Origin: Sapria himalayana
Taxonomy: Eukaryota > Streptophyta > Magnoliopsida > Malpighiales > Rafflesiaceae
Assembly: GCA_029783825.1 (NCBI GenBank)
Contig: JAREIK010016169.1
Span: 42,526 to 106,525 of the forward strand
Direction of reading: 5' to 3'
DNA length: 64,000 nt
A program made the translations under genes and the position numbers. Below, one piece after another: positions 13,242 to 25,171 of the stretch. How positions within the stretch are numbered: the first letter of the stretch is position 1; each line of letters starts with the position of its first letter. The notes under the pieces were generated by a model. That model was not told the DNA's origin. It saw only the letters and a program-made list of their open reading frames with translations, and did no database searches.

Positions 13242-13813
13242 TGTTTGGAAATTGTGCTTCCACGGTAGTGAGATTGAGATACAGAAACACATAAACAACA
13301 TAAAACATGCAATATTTATATCACAATTCAGCAACCATCCATGATAGAATCAAAAAACAAGAAATAACTATCGAAAATAATGTGGTTCGCTAGTCGCTCA
13401 GTACGACTAGCTAAATCCACCAGAAAATACTTATGCATTACAGATTAAAGCAATAAAAATGTCTTATAGTATGTAGCCCACAGAATAGTCATGATAAATC
13501 ACACAAAGAGAAGAGATAGAGACTATGAACAGTTCCACGGGTACAAAAATAGCCACCCGAAAATAAAATTACAAAACATTTTATATTAAAATTTATCTCA
13601 GTTCATTTAACCGGAGTGGGTCGGATCATGAGACGAGTCAGGCTCTACTCCAATTTCGGCCAGCTGTCCGGTCAGCGAGACCTCTGTTATTGTGCTACTG
13701 CTGCATCCCCAGCCTCTTAAAATTTCCTTTCCTGCACTTCATGAAAATATTAAAAAATAAAAAATATTTGTTTATACAAACAGATTATCAAAAAATAAAT
13801 TACAGATAGAGCA
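13242..13813 (+). mobile_element. Solo LTR, copy L
   Basis: A 572-bp non-satellite, less AT-rich insert beginning TGTTTGGAAATTGTGCTTCC and ending GATAGAGCA, i.e. TG...CA termini. It is flanked by 5-bp direct repeats ATAAT (13237-13241) and ATGAT (13814-13818, one mismatch). Uninterrupted W monomers elsewhere (e.g. near 19850) read straight through this point, which confirms an insertion. There is no internal retrotransposon domain, primer-binding site or second LTR next to it, so it is a recombined solo LTR. The TGTTGGGAA-like start resembles copia LTRs of plants, and the strand is assigned on that weak ground. The inverted second copy keeps the duplication ATTAT exactly. Confidence 0.8.
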
Positions 13814-14240
13814 ATGATAAATCTTAAATCTCATTTTAATTTATATTCATTATAATTTTTAATATTCATTTTAAATATTTATCAGTTTATTTTTTATATA
13901 AATATTATTTACAATATAAATAATTAGTCAGACAAATATAATATTAATAATTTACTTTTAATAAAAAAAATAATCTTATAAAAAGAAGTAAAAATTTAAA
14001 AACAAAAAATTATTATTTAGTAATAAATTTTAAATTGATTTTGAATCATTTTAGGTTTTGTAATTATATTTTAATTTATATCTATCATATTAATAATAGT
14101 TTATTAATTTATTCTTTGATAATTGATATCATATCTATCAATAAAATTGTTTATAATTAGTTTATATTATATATAATTATAATGATTATTATTACTAAAT
14201 ATTGTATTCACATTTTTAAAAAAATTTAAAATTATTATAT

Positions 14241-14264
14241 TTTCAAAGGTTATAACCTTTGAAA
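14241..14264. repeat. Perfect 24-bp satellite palindrome
   Basis: Exact dyad in a T monomer of the long class. Confidence 0.95.
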
Positions 14265-14317
14265 ATGTGAAAAATTATCAAAAATATTTTATTCGTTATT
14301 TCATTGTTTAAATAAAA

Positions 14318-14405
14318 CCTATAAACCACTAAAAGCCTAAAAACATAAATTGCTAAACTCCTAAATGATAAAACCTCTAAATACTTATTCCATTAAACTG
14401 GTATA
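14318..14405 (+). repeat. Octamer block of a T monomer (example)
   Basis: Eleven octamers in phase: CCTATAAA, CCACTAAA, AGCCTAAA, AACATAAA, TTGCTAAA, CTCCTAAA, TGATAAAA, CCTCTAAA, TACTTATT, CCATTAAA, CTGGTATA. The AACATAAA-TTGCTAAA pair marks the T subtype and separates it from the P subtype ('TGCATACACAGTTAAATCAG'). Confidence 0.85.
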
Positions 14406-16083
14406 GATTAATAATAAATCATAAATCTCATTTTAATTTTTATTCAGTATAATTTTAAATTTTTATTTTAATTATTTATCTGTTTATTTTTATAGAAATA
14501 TTAATTACAAAATAAATTATTAGTGAGACAGATCTAATTTAAATTAAAATTGTATCCCTAAATAATAAATCTCATTTTTTTTCATTATAATTTTAAATAT
14601 TCATTTTAATTATTTATTTGTTTCTTTATATATAAATATTAATTACAAAATAAATTGATTTAGACAAAAATAATTTATATAAATTATTTTTCATCATAAA
14701 ATTATAGATAAACTTTTTAAAAGAAAATAAATTTTCAAAACAAAAAATTATTATTTAGTAATATATTTTGCTTTTTCTTCTGAATCATTTTAGGTTTTGT
14801 AATTATATTTTTTTTGATATCTATCTTATTATTAATAGATTATTAATTTATTTTTTGATCATTACTAGAATATTTATCAATAAAATTATTTATATTGAAT
14901 TTACATGATATAGAATTTTTAAGATTATTATAACTAAATATTATATTTACATTTGAAAATAATTTAAAAATTATTATATTTTTAATGGTTATCATCTTTG
15001 AAAATGAGATAAAATCACAAAAATAAATTTTTTGTTATTTTATTGTTTATATAAAAACCTATCAACTACTAAATGCCTAAATGCTTAAATCATTAAACTC
15101 CTAAACCCCAAAACCCCAAACCCTTAAATACTTAAACATTTAAACAATCTTTAAAGGTTTAAGTATTTATAAATAATATATAAATATCTATCAATTAATT
15201 ATAGTTTATTAATTGATTATTTGATCATTATTATATTTATATTTAGTTTATTAATATCTATCAATAAAATTGTTTATTTTTAATCTACATGATATATAAT
15301 TATTAAGTTTATTATAACTAAATATTGTATTCACATTTGAAAAAATTTTAAAAATTATTATATTTATAAAGGTTATAATCTTCAAAATTGATAAAAAATT
15401 TGAAAAATAATTTTTTTGTTATTTCATTATTTAAATAAAACATATAAACTACTAAATGCCTAAAAAATTAAATCACTAAACTCCTAAACTTTTAAATACT
15501 TAAACCATTAAACCGGTATACCCTAAATAAATAATCATAAATATCATTTTTATTTGTATTCATTATAATTTTAATATTCATTTTAATTATTTATTAGTTT
15601 ATTTTTATAGAAATATTAATTGCAAAATAAAATTATGAATGAGACAAATATAATTTAAATAATTTATATTCATCAAAAAAATTTATTAGCTTATAAAAAG
15701 AATCAAAAATATAAAAATAAAAAATTATTATTTAATAATATATTTTACAATGATTTTTAATCGTTTTAGGTTTTGCAAATATATTTTAATTAATATCTAT
15801 CATATTAATAACTGTTTATTAATCTATTTTATGATCAGTATTATAATATCGATCAATAAAATTATTTATATTGAATTTACATGATATTTAATTTTTAAGA
15901 TTATTATAATTAAATATTGTATTAACATTTGAAAAAAAAATTAAAAATTATAATATTTTCAATGGTTATAACCTTGAAAATGATAAAAAATCATAAAAAT
16001 AATTTTTTTGTTATTTAATTATTTAAATAAAACCTATAAACCACAAAATACTGAAATACTTAAAGTACTAAACTCCTAAACCC

Positions 16084-17370
16084 TGATATTGCTGCACCAC
16101 ACACACATAGCGACGGACCACAGTACACTCGTGCACATATTCTTATCCATCTTGGTGTAGCATTTAGATGGGCCAACAAGTCCTGGAAGCAGCCATAAGT
16201 ATGGGCCACCAGCTTCTAGAGGCCCCCACTAGCAAGCCGGAATGATAACATTCAGACAACTGACGAGACAGAGCAAAGTGGTCGGGAGTAAACACAGAAG
16301 TAGCTAGGAGTGGGTCCCACTAGCCCTATCAGGCAGCATATAGGGCCACCCAACAGTCACCCAACAGGAGTAGCGGGTAATCCATGATTAATTGGAGAGC
16401 CGGCGAAATCCGAAGCATCACCAAGGAGGGCCAGTAAGCAATGGAGTCTAGACCAGCCACACGGGAGCGAAAGATTCAAACTTGTAATTTATGTTTGTAG
16501 TCTTATTTGTATTTTGGACTTTGTATGCAGCATGTACTTGTAGAGATGGATCATGACATACTCACACCCACAATCTTGTCTATTCTTTATCTAGCATGCA
16601 ATGAGGGCAACTGGACCCATGAGTATCTCTAAGTGGGGCCCACTAATGCATTTGGTAAATACACATTAGGCGATGCTACACTCCCTGGAGCAGAAGACTC
16701 AACTTTATAGCATTTTGTAATTTTACTTGTATTCTAGCTTGGTTGTACGCGTAGATAATTAGACTATGAGATGGACCTTATCACACATGCACACCGATGC
16801 ATGCATATTTTTTGATATTTTGTCGGTGCAACATACAGCCACTTCTTGGAGCTCGAGGAAGCATTCTAACCTAAGAGATACTCTTTTGAGGATCATTTGA
16901 GCAAAAGAAATTGGAATTCAGAGGTGAGAATGAATTGACAAAGTTCCGTAGATATGGACTTGTGGATTTATGGGTATTCAGTTTTAAATGTATTCCATTG
17001 CATAACAATTACATAGGCAAACGCTTGATGCTGCATGTCACACACATGCACAATCTTATATTTGAATAGTTTTAATATGGTGCATCATTCACGTTCCTCC
17101 AAAAGGCTTGGACAAATCCAAATGGAAAGGACGCAATGCCTATAATGAATCAATTCCAACTCTGAAGTCCGGGAATGCGGGGTGATTTTAGTTGTATTCG
17201 TACGCTTGGAATTATTATGTATTATGTTTTTTATGTATTTTATGCATAGAATCATTAAGGTGCATATGATTTGTTGGGCTGGCCTAAATTAGTCAGCTTT
17301 TTAGTCTCTTGTAAGTTGTGTGCCTAAATGATAAATAAAGTGTGTATTTTCCAAAAAAAACAAAAAAAAA
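16084..17370 (+). other. Transcript-like module with poly(A) end, copy 1
   Basis: Non-satellite sequence without a long open frame, ending 'ATAAATAAAGTGTGTATTTTCC' then an A-tract (17353-17370, interrupted by one C). An AATAAA hexamer sits at 17334-17339, 13 bases before the A-tract, the usual geometry of a polyadenylated transcript. This suggests the 3' end of a retro-inserted RNA (SINE/LINE or processed pseudogene). The source is unknown and the 5' end undefined. Confidence 0.45.
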
Positions 17371-17450
17371 CCATAAACCCTAAACTTTAAATCCTAAACC
17401 TTAAACCATAAACTATAACCCTAACCCATAAACCCTAAATCCTAAATCTC
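17371..17450 (+). repeat. Degenerate interstitial telomere-like tract (CCCTAAA), copy 1
   Basis: About eleven units mostly in 7-bp phase: CCATAAA, CCCTAAA, CTTTAAA, TCCTAAA, CCTTAAA, CCATAAA, CTATAA, CCCTAA, CCCATAAA, CCCTAAA, TCCTAAA. The consensus is the Arabidopsis-type heptamer. It begins directly after the A-tract of the preceding module. The period differs from the 8-bp blocks in the surrounding satellite. Confidence 0.8.
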
Positions 17451-20400
17451 ATGTTTTGCACTTTTATAATCAAATGACTACGTGTTAAATTTATATTGAA
17501 ATTCACAACTTTTAGGAATGTCACAGATTTATCTTTTTGTATATGTAACACAAAGTCATGTCTCAAGGGGTGAGTTATGGATTCAATCTCTTTCTTGCTT
17601 TAGTTTATTGTAGCATTAGAAATGGTCATGATTGTATATTTTGTCTCTAGAACACAAAATCATATCGATGAGAATATGCCATAACTTGTGTCTCTCTGTT
17701 GAACATATTGTTATGGCAATAAGAATGATCATGAATACATATTTAATCACTATAATACTGGGTCACAGAATTGGATATGACCATTCCTTGTGCATTTTAT
17801 CTTTATATTGCAAAGTCATTGCACTAGGAATGAATGTAACTTTGGACATTCCTCAAGAGCAAAAGTCATGACCCTAGAAATAGTTAAAGCACGAGTACTA
17901 CTCTTTATAACTTTCTATAGCTAAAATTCTTGGGATTGGAAATATCACTATCGCTTTTTCCTTTGATTTGTGACCTCGAGTGTCGATATGCAAGACTAAT
18001 ATTTTGAGCAATGATTAAAACGTTATATACATTTGAATATGATTCATTTATACCTTTATGGGTATTTTGAGCTTGTATACATAACTCATTTAATATAAAA
18101 AGAAAGAAATGATACATTTCATATTCATGAGGATATAAAAAAAGGTCTTAGACATGCCAATAAAATAAACTTTTTCATTCTTGATTGAAAGAGAGCCCAT
18201 ACTTCTTGCGCTGCTCAAACCACCATGGGGGTAGTTTGTTCTAATAGGCTACGAGATTGTTATTTTTTTAGAGGTGAACTATGTTTTATAAAAATTGCTT
18301 TGAGTGTGTGCATGAGAGATATTTTAGAAGAAATTACAATAATCAATATAAATAGCATCCTCAACAACTAGCTATTTCAACACATAGGGGTACAACTTTG
18401 GTTTGGTCTGTTAGCGTACATGAGTCAAATTACCTTTGATAGCCCATTGATTCAACATCAAATATGATGAGACATAATAGAGATAAAGAAAAAGCTCCTA
18501 TTATTTTGGGTAGAGCTTTAGCAATCAATCTAGAGTTTAGAGATAAACATAATAAATTATTTTAATTATTCAGTATAATTTTAATTTTTATTTTAATTAT
18601 TTATCAGTTTATTTTTATAGAAATATTAATTACAAAATAAATTATTAGTGAGACAGATCTAATTTAAATTAAACCGGTATATCCTTAATAATAAAGAATA
18701 AATCTCATTTTTTTTTCATTTTAATTTTAAATATTCAATTTTAATAATTTATTTGTTTATTTTATATAAATATTAATTACAAAATAAATTATGAGTTACA
18801 CAATTATAATTTATATAAATTATTTTTTATCAAAATAATATAGATAAACTTTTTTAAAAGAAAAAAAAAATTCAAAACAAAAAATTATTATATAGTAATA
18901 TATTTTGCTTTTCTTATGAATCATTTAGGTTTTGTAATTATATTTTAATTGATATCTATGTTATTAATAATAGATTATTTATTTATTTTTTGATCATTAT
19001 TAGAATATTTATCAATAAAATTGGTTATATTGAATTTATATGATATATATATATAATGAATATTATAACTAAATATTATTTTCAATTTTGAAAAAAATTT
19101 TAAAATTATTATATTTTCAAAGGTAATAACCTTAAAAAATGACAAAAAATAATAAAAATAAATTTTTTGTTATTTCATTTTTTAAATAAAACCTATAGAT
19201 CATAAAATGCTTACTTACTTAAATCAGTAAGCTCATAAATCCCAAAACCCCTAAATACATAAACCTTTTAATAACTATATACTACTTAATAAAAAATAAA
19301 TCTCATTTTTATTTCTATTTATTATATTTTTAAATATTCATTATAATTATTTATAGTTTAATTTTTTAGAAAAATTAATTACAAAATAAATTTCGAGTGA
19401 GACAAATATTATTTAAATAAAAAAATTAAGCTTATAAAAAGAAGGAAAATTTTAAAAATTAAATATTATTATTTAGTAATATATTTTGATTTGATTTTGA
19501 ATCATTTTTTGTTATGTAAATGTATTTTAATTAATATTTATATTATTAATAATAGTTTATTAATTTAATTTTTGATCATTATTATAATATCTATCATTAA
19601 AAATATTTATATTGTATATATATGATATATAATTAGTAAGATTTATATAATTATACATTGTATTCACATTTCATAAAATTTTAAAAATTATTTTATTTTT
19701 TAAAATTATAACCTTTGAAAATCAGAAAAAATCAAAAAAAGAATTTTAAATTTTTTTTATATAAATAAAACCTATAAACCACTAAATGCCTAAAGACATA
19801 AATTACTAAACACCTAAACGATAAAACTCCTAAATAATCAAACCATTAAACCGGTATACCATATATAATAAATCATAAATCTCATTTTAATTTGTATTCA
19901 TTATAATTTTATATATTCATTTTAATTATTTATTAGTTTATTTTTTATAGAAATATCAATCATAGAATAAATAATAAGTGAGACAAATATAATTTTAATA
20001 ATTTATTTTTAATCAAAAAAAATAAGCTTATATAAAGAAGTAAAAATTTAAAAACAAAAAATTATTATTTAGTAATATATTTTAATTTGATTTTGAATCA
20101 TCATATATAGGTTTCGCAATTATATTTTAATTGCGAACAATCTTATTAATAATAGTTTATTAATTTATTATTTGATCAGTTTTATAATATCGAACAATAA
20201 AATTACTTATATTCAATTAAAATGTCTTATAATTATTAAGTTATTATAACTAAATATTATATTTAGATTTGAAAAAAATTTAAAAATTATTATATTTTCA
20301 AAGGTTATAACCTTCAAAAATTATAAAAAAACACAAAAATAATTTTTTATTATTTTATTATTTAAATAAAACTTATAAACCACTAAATCCCTAAACATTT

Positions 20401-23400
20401 AAATCTCTAGACTCCTAAACCCCAAAACCCCCAAAATACTTAAACCATTAAACCTATATAACCTAAATAATAAATAATAAATCCCATTTTTATTTGTATT
20501 CATTATAATTTTAAATATTCAATTTATTTATTTTTTAGTTTATTTTTATAGAAATTTTAATTACAAAATAAATAATGAGTGAGAGCGATATAATTTAAAT
20601 AAATTATTTTTTATGAAAAAATTAAGCTTATAAAAATAAACAAACTTTCAAAAATTTAAAATTTTGTTTTGTAATATAATTTACTTTGATTTTGAATTAT
20701 TTTGGGTTTTGCAAATATATTTTAATTAATATATATCTTATTAATAATAGTTTATTAATTTATTTTTTGATCATTTTTATAATATATATTAATACATTTT
20801 TTTATATTGAATCTACTACAAATATAATTATTAAGATTATTATAACTAAGTATTGTATTTATATTTTAGAACTATTAAAAAATTATTATATTTTCATAGG
20901 TCATAACCTTTGAAAATCATAAAAATTCATAAAAATAATTTTTTTGTTATTTCATTGATTAAATAAAACTTATAAACATGAAAATGTTTAAACATATAAA
21001 TCAATAAACTCCTTAACCCCAAAATCACAAAAAACTTAAACAATTAAATAGTTATACCCTAAATAATAAATAATATATCTCATTTTTATTAGTATTCATT
21101 ATAATTTTAAATATATAGTTTAATTATTTATTAGTTTAATTTTATAGAAATATAAATTAAAAAATAAATTATTAGTGAGACAAATATAATTTAAATAATT
21201 TATCTTTCATAAAAAAATATATAGGCTTATAAATGGATACAAAAATTTAAAAATTTAAAATTAATATTTAGTAAAAAATTTTACTTTGATTTTGAGTCAT
21301 TTTAGGTTTTGCTAATATATTTTAAACAATATTATCTTACTAATAATTGGTTATTACTTTTTTATATCATTATTATAATAAATATCAATAAAAGAGTTTA
21401 TATTAAATTTATATTATATATAATTATTATGATTATTATAACTTCATATTGTATTCACTTTTCAAAAAAAATTTAAAAATTATTATATTTTCAAAGGTTA
21501 TAACCTTCAAAAATGAGAAAAAATAACAAAAATAAATTTTTTGTTATTTTATTTTTTATATAAAACCTATAGACTACTAAATGACTAAATTCTAAAATGA
21601 CTAAACTCCTAAACCCCGAAGCCCATAAATAATTAAAACATTTAATTAGTATAGTCCAAATAATAAATCATAAATCTAATTTTATTAGTATTCATTATAA
21701 TTTTAAATATTTATTTTTATTATTTATCAGTTTATTTTTATAGAAATATTAATTACAAAATAAATTATTAGTGGGACATATATAGTTTAAATAATTTATT
21801 TTTCATTAAAAAAATGCTGATAAAAAAAGGCAAATTTTTAAAAATAAATTATTATTAGTTAGTAATATATCTTATTTTGATTTTGAATCATTTTACATTT
21901 TACAATTATATTTTAATTAATATCATTCTTATAAATACTAGTTTATTTATTTATTTATTGATCATTATTATAATAGCTATCAATAAAATTATTTATATTG
22001 AGTTTACATTATATATAATTATTAAGATAATTATAACTAAATATTATATTCACATTTTAAAAAAATTAAAAATTATTATATTTTCAATGGTTATAACCTT
22101 CAAAAATTAAAAAAATTCAAAAAATTAATTTTTTTGTTTTTTCATTCTTTATATAAAAACTATAAATCACTAAAGGTCTAAACAATTAAAGCACTAAACT
22201 CCTAAACCACAAAATGCCTAAATACTTTAACCATTAAACCGTTATATCTGAATAATAAATAATAAATCTCAATTTTATTTGTATTCATTATAATTTTAAA
22301 TTTTCATTTTAATTATTTATTAGTTTATTATTATAGAATTATAAATTACAACATAAATTATGAGTAAGACATATATAATTTAAATAATTTATTTTTAAAA
22401 ACAAAAATATAAACTTATAAAAAAAGCAAAACATTAAAAAAAATTATTATTTAGTAATATATTTTACTTTGATTTGAATAAATTTAGATTTTGCAAATAC
22501 TTTTTAAATAATAACTATTTTTTTAATAATAGTTTATTAATTTATTTTTTGATCATTATTATAATATCTAGCAGTGTAATTATTTATATAGAATTTAAAT
22601 GACTTATATTTATGAAGATTATTATAACTAAATATTATATTTACATTCGAAAAAAATTTAAAAATAATTATATTTTCAAAGGATATAACCTTAAAAAATT
22701 AGAAAAAATAAAAAAAGAATAAATTTTATGTTATATCAATGTTTAATAAAACTTATAAACCACTAAATCCCTAAACACCTAAATCTCTAAACTCTTTAAC
22801 ACAAAAGTCCCTAAATACTTAAACCTTTAAACTCGTAAACCATAATTATAAGTTAAATAATTTATTAAAATATTAATTACAAAATAAATTAAGAGTGATA
22901 CAAATTTAATTTAAATAATTTATTTTTCATCAAAAAAATATAAGCTTATAAAAAAGAAGCAAAAACTAAAAAAAAATTATTATTTAGTAATAAATTTTAG
23001 TTTTTTTTTAAATAATTTTAGGTTTTGCAATTATATTTTAATTTATATCTATCATATTAATAATAACATATTAATTTATTTTTTGAAATTGATTTAATAT
23101 CTATCAATAAAATTCATTATATTTTATTTAGATTATATATAATTATTATGATTATTATTACAAAATATTGTATTCACATTTTTAAAAAATTTTAAAATTA
23201 TTATATTTTTAAAGGTTATAACCTTTGAAATTGTGATAAAATATCAAAAATATTTTTTTTGTTATCTCATTGTTTAAATAAATCCTATAAACCACAAAAT
23301 ACCTAAACACTTAAATCAATAACTCTTAAATCTCTAAAATGCTAAAAAGATAATCCTTTTAAACTAGTATACCCTAAATAATAAATTATAAATCTCTATT

Positions 23401-25147
23401 CTTTTTTTCATTATAATTTAAAATATTCATTTTAATTAATTATTTGTTTATTTTTATATAAATATTAATTACAAAATAAATTATGATTTAGACAAATATA
23501 ATTTATATAAATTATTTTTCATCGAAAAATATAGATTAACTTATAAAAAGAATAAAAAATTTAAAAACTAAAATTTATTATATAGTAATATATTTTGCTC
23601 TGAATCTAAATCATTTTAGATTTTGTAATTATATTTTAATTGATATCTATCTTATTAATAATTGTTTATTAATTTATTTTTTGATCATTATTAGAATATT
23701 TATCATTAAAATTGTTTATATTGAATTTATATGTTATAAAAATATAATGATTATTATTACTAAATATTGAATTCACTTTTGAAAAAAATTTAAAAATTAT
23801 TATATTTTCCAACGTTATAACTTTTGGAAATATGAAAAAATAATAAAAATAAATTTTTTGTTATTTTATTTTTTAAATAAAACCTATAAACCACTAAATC
23901 CACACACAGTTATATTAGTAAACTCCTAAACCCCGTAATGTCTAAATACATAAACTATTAAACCGCTATATACTACGTAATAATTAATAAATTGAATTTT
24001 TATTTCAATTTATTATTATTTTAAATATTCATTTTAATTATTTATTAGTTTATTTTTTTAGAAATATTTATTACAAAATAAATTTTTAGTGCGACAAATA
24101 TAATTTAAATAATTTATTTTTAATGAAACTAATATTTATACGCATATAAAAGAAGTAAAAATTTAAAAATTTAAAATTATTATCCAGCAATATATTTTAC
24201 TTTAATTTTGAATCAATTTAGTTTTTGTAAATATTTTTTAATTAGTTTCTATCTTTTTATTAATAGTTTATTAATTTAATTTTTGATCATTATTATAATA
24301 TCTATCAATAAAATTGTTTATTTTGAATTTATATGATATATAATTTTTAAAATTATTATAAGTAAATATTATATTTAAATTTAAACAAATTTTAAATATT
24401 ATTATATTTTCAAATGTTATAACTCATGTAAATAAGAAAAAATTATAAATTATTTTTTATTATTTTATTGTTTAAATAAAACTTATAAACTACTAAATGC
24501 CTAAAAACATAAATCACTAAATTTTCAAATGACAAAACATCTAAATACTTAAACCATTAAAATGGTATACATTAATAATAAATCATAAATATCATTTAAA
24601 TTTTTATTCAGTATTATTTTAAATTTTTATTTTAATTATTTATCACTTTATTTTATTAGAAATATTAATTACAAATAAATTTATTAGTGAGACAGATATA
24701 ACTTTAATTAAACCGGTATACCCTAAATAATAAATAATAAATCTCATCTTTTTCATTATATTTTTTAATATTCATTTTAATTATTAAGTTTTTATTTTTA
24801 TATAAATATTAATTAAAAAATAAATTATAAGTTAGACAAATATAATTTATGTAAATTATTTTTAATCAAAAAAATACAAATAAACATTTTAAAATAAAAA
24901 AAAATTACAAAACAAAAAATTATTATATAGTAATATATTTTGCTTTGCTTATGAATCATTTTATGTTTTGTAATTATATTTTAATTGATATCTATCTTAT
25001 TAATAATAGATTATTAATTTATTTTTTGATCATTATTAGAATATTTGTCACTAAAATTGTTTTTGTTGAAATATGATATATAAATATAATGATTATTATA
25101 ACTAAATATTGAATTCACTTTTGAAAAAAATTTAAAAATTATTATAT

Positions 25148-25171
25148 TTTCAAAGGTTATAACCTTTGAAA
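25148..25171. repeat. Perfect 24-bp satellite palindrome
   Basis: Exact dyad in the second P monomer of the HOR unit. Confidence 0.95.

Larger units (their letters stand above)
13814..16083 (+). repeat. AT-rich satellite array, block A3 (+ orientation)
   Basis: Dyads near 14241 (perfect), 14976, 15358 and 15955. Subtype order: rest of W, T, X, Y, Z. The X monomer is shortened to ~382 bp: after its octamer block (15090-15150) the sequence jumps through 'AATCTTTAAAGGTTTAAGTATTTATAAATAATATATAAATATC' into the GATCATTATTA region, so the middle third is missing. The same scar is present in the inverted copies near 42.9 and 58.5 kb. The Z monomer is cut within its octamer block by the composite insert. 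Confidence 0.9.
16084..18566. mobile_element. Unidentified composite insert, copy 1
   Basis: A ~2.48-kb island of normal base composition that breaks a Z monomer after 'AAACTCCTAAACCC' and returns to satellite at 'TATTCAGTATAATTTT'. About 80 bp of the expected monomer is absent between the two edges, and I see no target duplication or convincing terminal repeats, so it is not a clean transposon end-to-end. Three modules follow one another: a ~1.27-kb transcript-like piece ending in AATAAA plus an A-tract (16084-17370), a heptameric telomere-like tract (17371-17450), and a ~1.1-kb unrecognised piece (17451-18566). The open frame at 17632-17871 is conserved among copies, but the copies are recent duplicates, so that is weak evidence for coding. 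No transposase, reverse transcriptase or host-gene domain was recognised. Confidence 0.7.

Noticed and set aside
17371..17450. A chromosome end
   Set aside because: The heptamers are degenerate, short, internal and present in three duplicated copies; this is interstitial.
17632..18117. Open frames in the composite (17632-17871, 40276-40530, 55882-56112) as a conserved protein
   Set aside because: The copies are recent segmental duplicates, so similarity is expected without selection. Lengths differ and no domain is seen.
16084..18566. Composite as a terminal-inverted-repeat transposon (ATTGCT / AGCAAT near the ends)
   Set aside because: Only six bases match, they are not at the true edges, and there is no target duplication.
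20686..22110. Repeated ~75-residue open frames rich in I, N, Y and L (e.g. 20686-20913, 21877-22110, 28630-28857)
   Set aside because: They cover the same satellite segment each time, have extreme AT-driven composition, start at arbitrary codons and are broken in most monomers. They are chance frames, not genes.
23800..23830. A fourth compensatory dyad, with TTTCCAA / TTGGAAA arms
   Set aside because: On exact alignment the two changes are not at mirrored positions (off by one), and two further unpaired changes are present.
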